Below, piece after piece: positions 7,654 to 15,606 of a DNA stretch of 24,262 nt. The position numbers and the translations under genes were made by a program. The notes beneath the pieces were generated by a model, which did not search any database, had not been told where the DNA came from, and worked only from the letters and a program-made list of their open reading frames with translations. Position 1 is the stretch's first letter. Each line of letters opens with the position of its first letter. Origin of the DNA: Anaerolineaceae bacterium (lineage in GTDB: Bacteria > Chloroflexota > Anaerolineae > Anaerolineales > Anaerolineaceae); assembly GCA_003446605.1 (NCBI GenBank), contig DMDF01000029.1:1-24262 (forward strand), read 5' to 3'.

Positions 7654-8979
7654 CTATTGTGCGTTTATCCGGTTGGTCTCATCGACTAACCAATTGACCG
7701 CATCTGCGCTGGTCGAACGACCTGCCATCACATCCTGTACAGCAGTTGCAGCAGAACGTCGCCACTCTTCAAACCAATCAAATTGAGGGGGAAATTTCCC
7801 AAATGTTAGTTGCTGAGCAAGGACATCAAAGCCCCGCCATGCAGACGCAATTTCCTCATCCTCATAGAGCGCTAAACGTGTAGGTAAATTAGCACCTTGA
7901 ATTGCATGCTGTTTTTGGGCTTCTTCGTTCGTCAGGAACACGAGGAATTCTTTCGCCACATCTTTATGCTCAGAGGTTTTCAATAACCCCAGACCACCTG
8001 CATACAAGTAACCAGAGCTGCGAATTTCGCCATTGCCGGGAATAAGCATAAAGTTTGCACTATCAGTAATGGTGGATAGATCTGTGTTGCGTGTTGCCTG
8101 TGTAACAGCCCAGGTAGAATCAAGCAAAAAAGCTGTTTTCCCCGTACCAAACTCAATCAAGGTCTCATAATCGTCCAGGGCTATCCCCGCAGGATCAAAG
8201 AATCCCTCATCTACACCGGTTTTAATAAAATCCAGGGCAGTGACCGCTGCATCGTTATTTTGGAAAATAGGGTTGCCTTCTGAATCGAAGAAATCATTGC
8301 CGTTCGATAGAACCATCGAACCCCAGTTATAGTAAAAATTTCCGGGATATTTTGCACTTGGAGAGAAACAGAATTCTGCGGCACCGGTTTCTTTAATGAT
8401 CCGACATGCAGCCAATAGATCATCCCAGGTCTCAATGGAATTTATATCGACTCCGGCGTTATTGAGAATATCCGCGTTATACGCCATATGAGCTCCGCCT
8501 GCATACCATGGCATCGCGATTAGATTCCCATCAACAGTATAAAGATCAACAACAGATGCAAGCCACTCTCCATGATTTTCCTCAGTAATAAGGTCATTTA
8601 TTGGTTCAAACCAATCACCTGAAGAGAATTCAACAACATTAGCTGAAGGGATGAAGATAATATCGTATCCGCCACCGCCGGTAGCCAACGTGGTGATGGT
8701 TTTATCGTGGATTTCTGCCCAGCTCACAAAATCAACTTCGACCTTATTTCCGGTCATCTCCTCGAATTTTGCAGCATAAGTTGCTACATTTTCACCTTCG
8801 TCAGGTCGGATTAATGCGCGTATTGTCACCGGTTCAGCTTCAGACTCAGATGACATCTCTTCATCAGCTACAATGGGGGTATCCACTTCAGGTTCATTGA
8901 CATCAGCGTTTTGACAGGCTGTGATACCGATAGCCAGCAACAAAACCAACGTCAAGGTAAAACTGATTGAGCGTTTCAT
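7654..8979 (-). CDS. Extracellular solute-binding lipoprotein, family 1 (sugar)
   Basis: A 441-aa binding protein with a lipoprotein signal: a basic N-terminus, a hydrophobic core and the lipobox ITAC with Cys22, followed by an acidic, Glu/Ser/Val-rich linker. The mature part shows family-1 (MalE-like) features: YAAKFEEMTGNKVEVDFVSW near 70, YDIIFIPSANVVEF, IAMPWYAGGAHMAYNADIL near 155-175. It would capture a sugar outside the membrane and deliver it to the two permeases encoded downstream. AAGGAG lies ahead of the ATG. The ligand cannot be named from sequence; the ROK and SIS neighbours make an amino sugar or similar hexose plausible. Confidence 0.93.
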   Translation of the reverse strand: MKRSISFTLTLVLLLAIGITACQNADVNEPEVDTPIVADEEMSSESEAEPVTIRALIRPDEGENVATYAAKFEEMTGNKVEVDFVSWAEIHDKTITTLATGGGGYDIIFIPSANVVEFSSGDWFEPINDLITEENHGEWLASVVDLYTVDGNLIAMPWYAGGAHMAYNADILNNAGVDINSIETWDDLLAACRIIKETGAAEFCFSPSAKYPGNFYYNWGSMVLSNGNDFFDSEGNPIFQNNDAAVTALDFIKTGVDEGFFDPAGIALDDYETLIEFGTGKTAFLLDSTWAVTQATRNTDLSTITDSANFMLIPGNGEIRSSGYLYAGGLGLLKTSEHKDVAKEFLVFLTNEEAQKQHAIQGANLPTRLALYEDEEIASAWRGFDVLAQQLTFGKFPPQFDWFEEWRRSAATAVQDVMAGRSTSADAVNWLVDETNRINAQ

Positions 8980-9056
8980 TGAATTTACTCCTTTTTATTT
9001 TTTGAGTTTAAATTTGGTCGGTGTGTATAAAATGTAATCTTCGTGTCCTCCTTTCA

Positions 9057-10034
9057 TCAATCCTCCGCACTCCTCAAGATTGCGGCATAGGCTGCTCCCA
9101 ACAAACCTGCCTGGGACCCTAATGCGGAAATGACTATTTCCACTGATTGTGCAGAAAATGGTTGTGCCCAATGATCAACAAATTTGCGGATACGAGGTAA
9201 CAAAAAAGCACAATTGCTCCCCAAACCCCCTCCGAGAATCACCAGTTGCGGATTGATCATGCTAACCACGTTTGCTATTCCACTGCCAATTTCATCCGCA
9301 ACCTGATTGCACAGCTTTTGTGCTGCCTGATCTCCCTGTTTTGCCGCCGCAAAGAGGGTTATCGATGACAACCGCTCTTCTGTCGCTAACCTGACGATTG
9401 CAGAATCCTCATTTACTCGAGCTAATTTTTTCGCTCTCACGGTGACGGCTGGTCCGGAGACATGGGATTCCCAATATCCGTTGGTTAAAGGTCGTTCATC
9501 CTGTTGACCTATACATGTGGATGGCCCAAACCAACCTGCTGCACCAGCTAAACGGTTATTCCCACGGAATAATTTCCCGTCTAAAATCATTCCCCCGCCC
9601 ACCCCGGTACCAATGATGATATCAACCAAAGTGTGGTATGTTCTGCCAGCACCGACCCACCATTCTCCTAGCACGGCTGCATGACCATCATATTCAATGT
9701 AAACCGGTAATTTGAAGTAAGTCGCAAGAGCTCCCTTTAAATCCACATTTCTCCAATTATTGAGATTGGGAGCCCAAATCACATAATCTGATTCAGGTTC
9801 TAATACCGCCGGAATTCCGATACCTATAGCTGTAACTGTTTCTATTTGTATTCTTTGTTGATCAACAAGAGATTCCAGCATATTAATGATTTGCCGAATC
9901 CCCTCTTTTGGACTGATCTGACAGGTTTGATCCTGGTTATAGGCAAGAATATGACCATCGTTGTCAATGAGACCGACAGCTATTTTCGTGCCGCCAATAT
10001 CAACAGCCAAAAATAAATCTTTTTCAGCTTTCAT
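9057..10034 (-). CDS. ROK-family sugar kinase-like protein
   Basis: A 325-aa ROK protein. It has the phosphate-binding motif VDIGGTKIAVGLID at residues 11-24, IGIGIPAVLEPE near 75, and IIIGTGVGGGMILDGKLFRG around 140-160. The ROK family includes glucokinases, N-acetyl-hexosamine and fructose kinases. It lacks an N-terminal helix-turn-helix, so it is a kinase type, not a NagC/XylR repressor. The usual zinc-binding GH...CxCGxxGCxE motif is missing: the segment reads GAAGWFGPSTCIGQQDERPLTNGYWES with one cysteine (split here as GAAGWFGPSTCIG and YWES). It lies between gntR and the binding-protein gene, so it probably phosphorylates the imported sugar. Confidence 0.88.
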   Translation of the reverse strand: MKAEKDLFLAVDIGGTKIAVGLIDNDGHILAYNQDQTCQISPKEGIRQIINMLESLVDQQRIQIETVTAIGIGIPAVLEPESDYVIWAPNLNNWRNVDLKGALATYFKLPVYIEYDGHAAVLGEWWVGAGRTYHTLVDIIIGTGVGGGMILDGKLFRGNNRLAGAAGWFGPSTCIGQQDERPLTNGYWESHVSGPAVTVRAKKLARVNEDSAIVRLATEERLSSITLFAAAKQGDQAAQKLCNQVADEIGSGIANVVSMINPQLVILGGGLGSNCAFLLPRIRKFVDHWAQPFSAQSVEIVISALGSQAGLLGAAYAAILRSAED

Positions 10035-10065
10035 TGCCTTGCAGTGATCTGCAGAAATTCCTTTC

Positions 10066-10830
10066 TCAGCCTAATCTTTGACGTCCCATATATAATGAAA
10101 TAGCGTTCCCCAGGTAAACAGTACGGACTACCTCCACAACATCAAACGATTCTGTGTAAGTCACACCATTCACGGCAAGAACAGGTTCGTCCAATCCTAT
10201 CCTCAATAATTCAGCTTCTTCCGGAGTCGGGGTTAATGCCCTTACAACGGCTTCTGTCCAAACGGGATAGACATAATACTTATCCCGCAATACTTGGAAT
10301 AGTGAACGATCACTTAAATCTTCATTTTCTAATCCGGGACAAATTTTATAAGGAAGGTATGTAACCTGAAATGCGACAGGTTCACCATCTGCCAATCTCA
10401 ATCGAACTAAATGTATAACCAGATCATTGGAAGCAACCTTCAAATCTTGCTGCAATTTCTCTTCGACATGCACAAGTTCCATTTTGATAATTCGTGAACC
10501 CGGTACCAAACCACGTGAACGCATATCTTCTGTGAAGCTTGTGAATCCGCGAATGCCATGCATTTTCATTTCAGCCATGAAAGTTCCGCGCCCTTGTTCG
10601 CGATAGATCAACCCCTTTTCAAGCAAGGTTTCGATGGCTTGGCGCGCAGTTATGCGGCTTACATTAAGTCTCTCTGTCAATTCATGTTCTGAAGGCAATC
10701 TATCCCCAGGTTTCAAAGCGCCTGAACGCATCTGCCCGATGAGTTGATTGGCTAATTGAAGATACAGGGGAATATGGCTGCCCTTATCAAGGACTTTAAT
10801 TTCCAAATTATTAGATGTATTTTTTTTCAT
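10066..10830 (-). CDS. GntR-family transcriptional regulator (HutC/UTRA type)
   Basis: A 254-aa regulator. The winged helix (about residues 16-85) has the GntR signature: LKPGDRLPSEHELTERLNVS, then ITARQAIETLLEKGLIYREQ and GRGTF. The UTRA ligand-binding domain follows (about 95-240), beginning GFTSFTEDMRSRG, similar to NagR/DasR-type proteins that sense phosphorylated amino sugars. It is the first gene of the sugar operon, directly behind a strong promoter, and probably controls its own operon. The effector is inferred to be an intermediate of the imported sugar's breakdown. Confidence 0.9.
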   Translation of the reverse strand: MKKNTSNNLEIKVLDKGSHIPLYLQLANQLIGQMRSGALKPGDRLPSEHELTERLNVSRITARQAIETLLEKGLIYREQGRGTFMAEMKMHGIRGFTSFTEDMRSRGLVPGSRIIKMELVHVEEKLQQDLKVASNDLVIHLVRLRLADGEPVAFQVTYLPYKICPGLENEDLSDRSLFQVLRDKYYVYPVWTEAVVRALTPTPEEAELLRIGLDEPVLAVNGVTYTESFDVVEVVRTVYLGNAISLYMGRQRLG

Positions 10831-10854
10831 TTTTTATCTACATAATATCAGGTC

Positions 10855-10870
10855 GTTATGTTGATATAAC
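10855..10870. promoter_or_regulatory. Candidate operator at the gntR transcription start
   Basis: GTTAT (10855-10859) and ATAAC (10866-10870) form an inverted repeat with a 6-base centre right after the -10 box, where a repressor would block initiation. The arms are short. Binding by the adjacent GntR protein is inferred. Confidence 0.4.
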
Positions 10871-10871
10871 A

Positions 10872-10899
10872 ATTATAGTCAGCATCATGTTTAAGTCAA
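10872..10899 (-). promoter_or_regulatory. Promoter of the gntR-ROK-ABC-SIS operon
   Basis: The minus strand shows TTGACT (-35, 10894-10899), a 16-bp spacer and a perfect TATAAT (-10, 10872-10877), 41 bases before the gntR ATG. This is a standard sigma-70-type promoter. Confidence 0.75.
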
Positions 10900-11269
10900 G
10901 TAATTTATAGAGCTATGGAAAAAAGTTGCTGATTTGACCAATATTAATTATCTTGATAGATGCATAAAACCACAGAGGCTAATAAAAAAGAGAAATTCTG
11001 AGATTTGCATCCCTGCAGAGAGCCATAAAGACCCTCACCACCCTGGATAATAAAATCTGTCAGCCGGACGCTGGAAAATATAAAAAAGTAAAAAAAGCAG
11101 ATGCGTTCATATACTTCCTAGATTTGTTCCAATGCCACCACCAACCACCACTTCCCCACGATAGATTGGCTTTTTTGATTCTCCTGAATTTGTGCATTAC
11201 CTGCAACACCATCTTTGTACGCTGAGAAGGTGATCTTTTCTCTATTTTATAGATCACTGGATCGGGTAG
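10900..11269. other. Intergenic region between gntR promoter and FGE-domain gene
   Basis: About 370 bp without a convincing gene. A minus-strand open frame at 11060-11257 has no family features or ribosome site. The only structure seen is the GTGATC/GATCAC inverted repeat (11230-11257) just before the plus-strand gene. The two flanking genes are divergent, so promoters for both should lie here; only the gntR one is clear. Confidence 0.5.
11230..11257. repeat. Inverted repeat upstream of FGE-domain gene
   Basis: GTGATC (11230-11235) and GATCAC (11252-11257) flank a 16-base AT-rich centre ending 12 bases before the ATG at 11270. It could be a regulator site or leader hairpin covering the start region. 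Confidence 0.35.
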
Positions 11270-12055
11270 ATGAGAAAAAGGATAATTTGTACCACGACGA
11301 TCTGCATGGTGATGCTAGGGTTATCTGTTGTGCAGTGCACTGTATTGAGAGCCAGCGATGGCATGAAGCTGATATATGTTCCGGAGGGGGAATCGTGGGT
11401 TGGCTCTGGGGAATGGGATCACGAGTTCAATCTGGATGAGACTCCCGAACACAAAGTCTACCTGGATGCGTTCTGGCTCTACAAAACGGAAGTGACCAAT
11501 GCCATGTATGCAGAATGTGTCACCGCGGGCAGCTGCGGGCAACCTTCCAGTGAAGAGACCAACCCGCGCTTTCGCGATCCGGTGTATGCTGATTACCCGG
11601 TGGTATATGTATCCTGGCAGGATGCTACGGATTATTGCACATGGGTTGGAGGTAGATTGCCGACCGAGGCGGAGTGGGAGAAAGCCGCGCGTGGTACGGG
11701 CAGAGCAAAATACCCCTGGGAAAATGGTCCTTCAGAGGAAAATGTCAATGCGGCTAATTCGGTAGGAGATACAACGCCTGTGGATGCCTATCCCAAGGGA
11801 GCCAGTCCGTATGGGGTGTTGGATATGGCGGGTAATGTACGCGAGTGGGTGTTTGATTGGTACGATGAAAACTACTATTCGGCAGCGCCCTACGAAAATC
11901 CGATGGGACCGGCGACGGGTGTAGATAAGGTTTTAAAAGGGGGGAGTTATTATGATAATTATGAACATACGCGCATTGCGGATCGTTTACACCACCAGCC
12001 CGAATCGGGTGGGGTGAATCGTGGCTTTCGCTGTGTGATATTAGCTACGAAGTAA
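11270..12055 (+). CDS. Exported formylglycine-generating-enzyme-domain protein (SUMF1/FGE-sulfatase family), likely non-catalytic
   Basis: A 261-aa protein with a signal peptide (basic start, hydrophobic residues 5-22) and one FGE-sulfatase domain. Hallmarks are YVPEG (36-40), TEVTNAMYAEC (73-83), YPVVYVSWQDATDYCTW, RLPTEAEWEKAARG (129-142), YGVLDMAGNVREWVFDWY and GFRC (252-255). True formylglycine-generating enzymes have two active-site cysteines in the segment after the RGGSW motif; here that segment (KGGSYYDNYEHTRIADR, 223-239) has none. It is therefore probably a carbohydrate- or substrate-binding relative, or another enzyme of the fold. Gln at the position before Cys23 argues against a normal lipobox. 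It stands alone between divergent and convergent neighbours. Confidence 0.88.
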   Translation: MRKRIICTTTICMVMLGLSVVQCTVLRASDGMKLIYVPEGESWVGSGEWDHEFNLDETPEHKVYLDAFWLYKTEVTNAMYAECVTAGSCGQPSSEETNPRFRDPVYADYPVVYVSWQDATDYCTWVGGRLPTEAEWEKAARGTGRAKYPWENGPSEENVNAANSVGDTTPVDAYPKGASPYGVLDMAGNVREWVFDWYDENYYSAAPYENPMGPATGVDKVLKGGSYYDNYEHTRIADRLHHQPESGGVNRGFRCVILATK

Positions 12056-12230
12056 GCGCATCTACACATACTTTGAATTGGTCATGGTAACCCGGCACGC
12101 ATGGCGGGCTTTATCCAGGGTCACGCGGGTGTGGCTTTGCATCTGCTGCCAGATCAAACCGGTATTTGCCATCTGCGACGATTCCATCGTCAAACACCGT
12201 GAGATCACCCCCCCGTTCCCAAAAAGGTAC

Positions 12231-12265
12231 AAACTACCCCTTATGAGTTCCATAAGGGGTAGTTT
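12231..12265 (-). terminator. Intrinsic terminator / hairpin between convergent FGE-domain and RRM genes
   Basis: Perfect 14-bp arms (12231-12244 and 12252-12265) with a 7-base loop. On the minus strand a run of five T follows four bases after the stem, fitting termination of the RRM transcript 36 bases after its stop. On the plus strand a T7 run comes later (12284-12290), so it may act weakly in both directions. Confidence 0.75.
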
Positions 12266-12301
12266 GATTGGTTGTATTATCGGATTTTTTTAGCGGAATT
12301 T

Positions 12302-12616
12302 CTAGTATCGATTGCGGTTGTAGCCTCCACCACCACCGCGTCGGTTGCCCCCGGTATTTTCCCTTTTTTGTGGAGGGCGTGCTTCATCTACGCGTAGATC
12401 GCGATCCAGGTATGAATATCCATTGAATTTTTCGATTGCTGCTTTCATGCCTTCTTCGGTCTTGAATTCCACGAACCCAAATCCTTTTGAGCGTCCAGAG
12501 AACTTATCGGTGATGATGTTCGCCGAGACAACTTCCCCTGCCTGGGAAAATAATTCCTTCAGGGATTCTTCGCTGGCATCGAACGAGAGATTGCCAACAT
12601 ACACTTTTGTTTGCAT
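12302..12616 (-). CDS. Small RRM-type RNA-binding protein with Gly/Arg-rich tail
   Basis: A 104-aa protein that is one RNA recognition motif: RNP2 VYVGNL (residues 5-10) and RNP1 KGFGFVEF (44-51), with aromatic residues in place for RNA stacking. The last ~20 residues are Gly, Arg and Asn rich. Such bacterial RRM proteins are known mainly in cyanobacteria (Rbp family, often cold-induced) and in Chloroflexota; they probably act as RNA chaperones. GAAAGGG precedes the ATG. The ~95-base leader contains a hairpin, which could allow temperature or structure-based control, as inference. Transcribed alone, ending at a strong hairpin. Confidence 0.93.
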   Translation of the reverse strand: MQTKVYVGNLSFDASEESLKELFSQAGEVVSANIITDKFSGRSKGFGFVEFKTEEGMKAAIEKFNGYSYLDRDLRVDEARPPQKRENTGGNRRGGGGGYNRNRY

Positions 12617-12676
12617 TTTTACCCTTTCTTGTAGAAAAAAGTTGCCGGACGATAGGATCGGGCTTCTTTTTTACGC

Positions 12677-12700
12677 ACCTGCATATCTAATTTTGCAGGT
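12677..12700 (-). repeat. Leader hairpin of the RRM gene
   Basis: ACCTGCA (12677-12683) and TGCAGGT (12694-12700) pair perfectly around a 10-base loop, inside the presumed 5' leader about 60 bases before the start codon. Confidence 0.45.
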
Positions 12701-12715
12701 ATTCTGATTATGTTA

Positions 12716-12721
12716 ATTATA
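12716..12721 (-). promoter_or_regulatory. Possible -10 box for the RRM gene
   Basis: A perfect TATAAT on the minus strand, preceded by TG, lies about 100 bases before the RRM start. No good -35 hexamer is seen at 16-18 bp. Confidence 0.35.
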
Positions 12722-12794
12722 CATTCATAACACTATTTGTTTTTTAAGGAAATGGATAGTTTATGCATGGAAGGAAGCTGGGCAAGCCGGAATT

Positions 12795-13547
12795 TTATTG
12801 TTCAATGGATGCACGCAGAGTGCGAGAGAGCTGGACAAAGTGCGGGTCATAGCGGGTTTCATCGCTGCGCGGGCGCGGCAAGTCATTCAGCAAATCAAGA
12901 CATACCGTGCCTGGTCGGCGGGTAAGCACCACCACCCGATCAGAAAGCAGCAGCGCTTCGGAAATGGAATGGGTGACCAGCACCACCGTCTTACGGCGTT
13001 TTTCCCAAATATGCAGCAGTTCTGTTCCCATGCGTTCGCGGGTGATGGCATCCAGCGCGCCAAAAGGTTCATCCAATAGCAGCAGGTCTGGGTCCTGGAT
13101 GAGCGCGCGGGCGATCGCAACCCGCTGTGCCATACCCCCTGAAAGCGTGGCAGACCAGGCATGTTGAAATTCCTGCAACCCCACCAGTTCGATCATTTCC
13201 GTGACGCGTCGTTCAATTTCCTGTGGCTCCACGGCGCGCAGTTCCAGCGGCAGGCTGATGTTTGCCCATACATCCCGCCAGGGCATGAGGTTAGCTTGCT
13301 GAAAGACCAGTCCCACCGATGGCTGCTCATTCCCCGGAAAAAGGATCTCCCCCGAACTCGGTTTCAGCAGCCCTGCCAGCAGACGCAAAAGCGTACTTTT
13401 TCCACTGCCTGAAGGACCCAACACACACAGAAATTGCTCGGGCGGCACCTCCAGGCTGACATTTTCCAATGCCTCCAATTCCCCTTCTTTTTCGGGGAAA
13501 TTTTTGCTAACTGCATTCAAATGAAAGGCAAAGGATTGTTCGTTCAT
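12795..13547 (-). CDS. ABC transporter ATP-binding protein of the FMN-riboswitch-controlled (riboflavin) importer
   Basis: A 250-aa ATPase with Walker A GPSGSGKST (44-52), Q-loop GLVFQQANLMPW, signature LSGGMAQR, Walker B LLLLDEPFGALD and the switch histidine in VLVTHSISEA. It belongs to the SsuB/TauB/ThiZ group that serves NMT1/THI5-type binding proteins. I start at the ATG at 13547, one base after the stop of the preceding gene; the upstream start at 13583 would overlap that gene by 35 bases and add residues unlike the family. It is the last gene of the four-gene unit behind the FMN riboswitch, so it should energise the same transporter. Confidence 0.9.
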   Translation of the reverse strand: MNEQSFAFHLNAVSKNFPEKEGELEALENVSLEVPPEQFLCVLGPSGSGKSTLLRLLAGLLKPSSGEILFPGNEQPSVGLVFQQANLMPWRDVWANISLPLELRAVEPQEIERRVTEMIELVGLQEFQHAWSATLSGGMAQRVAIARALIQDPDLLLLDEPFGALDAITRERMGTELLHIWEKRRKTVVLVTHSISEALLLSDRVVVLTRRPGTVCLDLLNDLPRPRSDETRYDPHFVQLSRTLRASIEQ

Positions 13548-13548
13548 A

Positions 13549-14535
13549 TTATTCCGGGAGAAATTCGTTGGTGAATGCCTCATTCAATGGGAGTGGTTCC
13601 AGCAACAGTCCCATATCCAGCAGTACCTGCTGCATGTTTTGCCAGGCTTGCGGGTCAGTTGCGCCTTTCTTCTCGATCGCAAACATGGGTATGGATGTTT
13701 CCAGTACTTTACGTTGTACTTCTTGTTCCTCCGGGCTCAGGCTTTCCAGATTATCCACATATTTTTTGCAGATCTCAAAAGCTTCATCCGGGTGATCGGT
13801 GATATATGCCACTCCTTCCAGGGTGGCGGCTGCCATGCCGCGCACGATCTCGGGGCGTTGTGCAATCATCTCCTCACTGGTAACCAGACCATTGGCGACC
13901 AGCTGCAGGGAATCAGAAACGCGCATCACATTCACACCATATCCTTCCGCTTCCAGCCTGATGGGTTCGTTGCTGACGTAGATCACCACAGCGTCTTCCA
14001 ATCCGTCCAACAGGGCTTCGGTTTGGGTGTAGCCGATCGAATCGAGGGTCAGGTCGCTTTCTTGCAGCCCATTGGCTTGCAGCAGCGCGCGCAGACCGAT
14101 ATAGCTGGCGCCATACAAACCGGGGATGCCGACTTTCTTGCCTGCCAGATCAGCGGGTTCTGCAATCCCGCTCTCAGCCAGGGCTGCCACCCCTACCGGG
14201 AATTCCTGGTACCATGCCATCACATATACCACGGGCAAGCCCTGGGCACGCCCGAGCAGCACCTGTTCACCGGAGACGATGGCAAAATCCAGTTCCCCGG
14301 CACCGATCAATGCCACGCTGTCGGTTTCCATGTTGTAGTCCATGCTTACATCCAATCCATGGGCTGCATAGAAGCCTTTCTCGATCGCCACATACATGGG
14401 CGCGAACTGCACGTTGGGGATATATCCCACCGGTAGGATGACGGGGATCAGATCTTCTTTGACGGGTGCATCTGAGGTACGGCAACCAGCCAGCAGGAGT
14501 ATAAGCAATAAAAGAGATAGTACCTTTTTGGTCAT
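13549..14535 (-). CDS. NMT1/THI5-like ABC solute-binding lipoprotein, second copy (RibY-like)
   Basis: A 328-aa lipoprotein (signal to LLLAGC, Cys18) of the NMT1/THI5 periplasmic-binding family. It is strongly similar to the preceding gene throughout: both share GYIPNVQFAP, YVAIEKGFYAAHGLDVS, SGEQVLLG, GIPGLYGASYIG, RALLQANGLQESD, YVSNEPI and DEAFEICKKYVDNL. I choose the ATG at 14535 because AGAAGGGA lies nine bases upstream and the signal peptide begins there; the longer start at 14574 adds 13 atypical residues. The family binds pyrimidine HMP precursors or, in RibXY systems, riboflavin; the upstream FMN riboswitch favours a flavin. A tandem duplicate with perhaps a different affinity or ligand. 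Confidence 0.88.
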   Translation of the reverse strand: MTKKVLSLLLLILLLAGCRTSDAPVKEDLIPVILPVGYIPNVQFAPMYVAIEKGFYAAHGLDVSMDYNMETDSVALIGAGELDFAIVSGEQVLLGRAQGLPVVYVMAWYQEFPVGVAALAESGIAEPADLAGKKVGIPGLYGASYIGLRALLQANGLQESDLTLDSIGYTQTEALLDGLEDAVVIYVSNEPIRLEAEGYGVNVMRVSDSLQLVANGLVTSEEMIAQRPEIVRGMAAATLEGVAYITDHPDEAFEICKKYVDNLESLSPEEQEVQRKVLETSIPMFAIEKKGATDPQAWQNMQQVLLDMGLLLEPLPLNEAFTNEFLPE

Positions 14536-14611
14536 GGGTTTAATTCCCTTCTGTTTGAAAAAGAAATCGTTCATGCAACAATAATTTTCCTATCTTACCA
14601 AATTTATGGGT

Positions 14612-15595
14612 TCAATCCGGCAGGTAATCATTGTTATAAACCTGGTTTAAATCGAGCTCTTCGGTCAATAATCCCATATCCAACAAAATACTTTGCATAT
14701 TCTGCCAGGTTTGCAGCTCGGTGGCACCATTCTGTTCAATATGATACAGCGCGATGGAAGCATCCAGAACCTGGCGCTGTACCTGTTGTTCCTCTTCGCT
14801 GAGATCTGCCAGGTTATCCACATATTTTTTGCAGATCTCGAAGGCTTCATCCGGGTTTTGCTGGGTGAAGCGGATACCCTGCAGGGTTGCTTCTACCATG
14901 GCGCGCACCAGCTCGGGATTTTCTTCGATCACCTTCTGGTTGGTGATCAATCCATTACCAACCAGATCGGTGTAATCGGATACGCGCAGAGTGTTGATGG
15001 AGTGTCCCTGCGCTTCAAGCTGGATGGGTTCATTGCTCACGTAAATGACAGCCGCTTCTTCCTGGTCATTCACCAGGGCTTCCACGGTGGCGTAGCCGAT
15101 CGAATCCAGCATCATATCGCTTTCCTGCAATCCATTTGCCTGCAGCAGCGCGCGAAAACCAATATAGCTGGCGCCGTACAATCCTGGGATGCCGATCTTT
15201 TTTCCGATGAGGTCGGAAGGTTGCTCAATGTTTTTTTCTGCCAGTGAAACAACCCCCACCGGATAATCTTGATACCATGCCAGCACATATACGACCGGTA
15301 GATCCTGCCCCTGTCCCAGCAGCACCTGCTCCCCGGAAGCGATCGCAAAATCCAGCTCTCCCACTCCCAGTAGAGCCACGTTATCGGTTTCCATGTTGTA
15401 ATCGATGGATACATCTAGCCCATGGGCTGCATAGAACCCTTTTTCAATGGCTACATATAGTGGTGCAAATTGCACATTGGGGATGTAGCCGGCGGGCAGG
15501 GTGATGGGGGTAAGGGTGGGTGTTTCCTCTTTCTGAGGGCTGCATGCCGCCAGAAAAAATACGAGCAAGCTCAAGATCAGGATGTTTTTTTTCAT
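14612..15595 (-). CDS. ribY: NMT1/THI5-like ABC solute-binding lipoprotein, first copy (RibY-like)
   Basis: A 327-aa lipoprotein with lipobox LAAC (Cys18). The NMT1-type core starts at GYIPNVQFAPLYVAIEKGFY, the ligand-pocket strand of this family. It follows the permease gene by 11 bases and has a close paralog immediately downstream, separated by 76 bases. By sequence alone it would be called an HMP/thiamine-precursor or aliphatic sulfonate binding protein. The FMN riboswitch at the head of the operon points instead to riboflavin, as in the RibXY transporters proposed for Chloroflexus and relatives. The name is given on that context. Confidence 0.85.
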   Translation of the reverse strand: MKKNILILSLLVFFLAACSPQKEETPTLTPITLPAGYIPNVQFAPLYVAIEKGFYAAHGLDVSIDYNMETDNVALLGVGELDFAIASGEQVLLGQGQDLPVVYVLAWYQDYPVGVVSLAEKNIEQPSDLIGKKIGIPGLYGASYIGFRALLQANGLQESDMMLDSIGYATVEALVNDQEEAAVIYVSNEPIQLEAQGHSINTLRVSDYTDLVGNGLITNQKVIEENPELVRAMVEATLQGIRFTQQNPDEAFEICKKYVDNLADLSEEEQQVQRQVLDASIALYHIEQNGATELQTWQNMQSILLDMGLLTEELDLNQVYNNDYLPD

Positions 15596-15606
15596 TGTTT
15601 TCTCCT

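Noticed and set aside
11060..11257. 65-codon minus-strand frame upstream of the FGE-domain gene
   Set aside because: Biased Trp/Gly composition from a CCACCAC-rich stretch, no ribosome site, no recognisable motif.
12062..12253. 63-codon minus-strand frame between the FGE-domain and RRM genes
   Set aside because: It runs through the terminator hairpin, has no ribosome site and shows no family resemblance.
13639..14436. 265-codon plus-strand frame
   Set aside because: Antisense to the second binding lipoprotein; the parallel frame opposite the paralogous first copy confirms it is a shadow.
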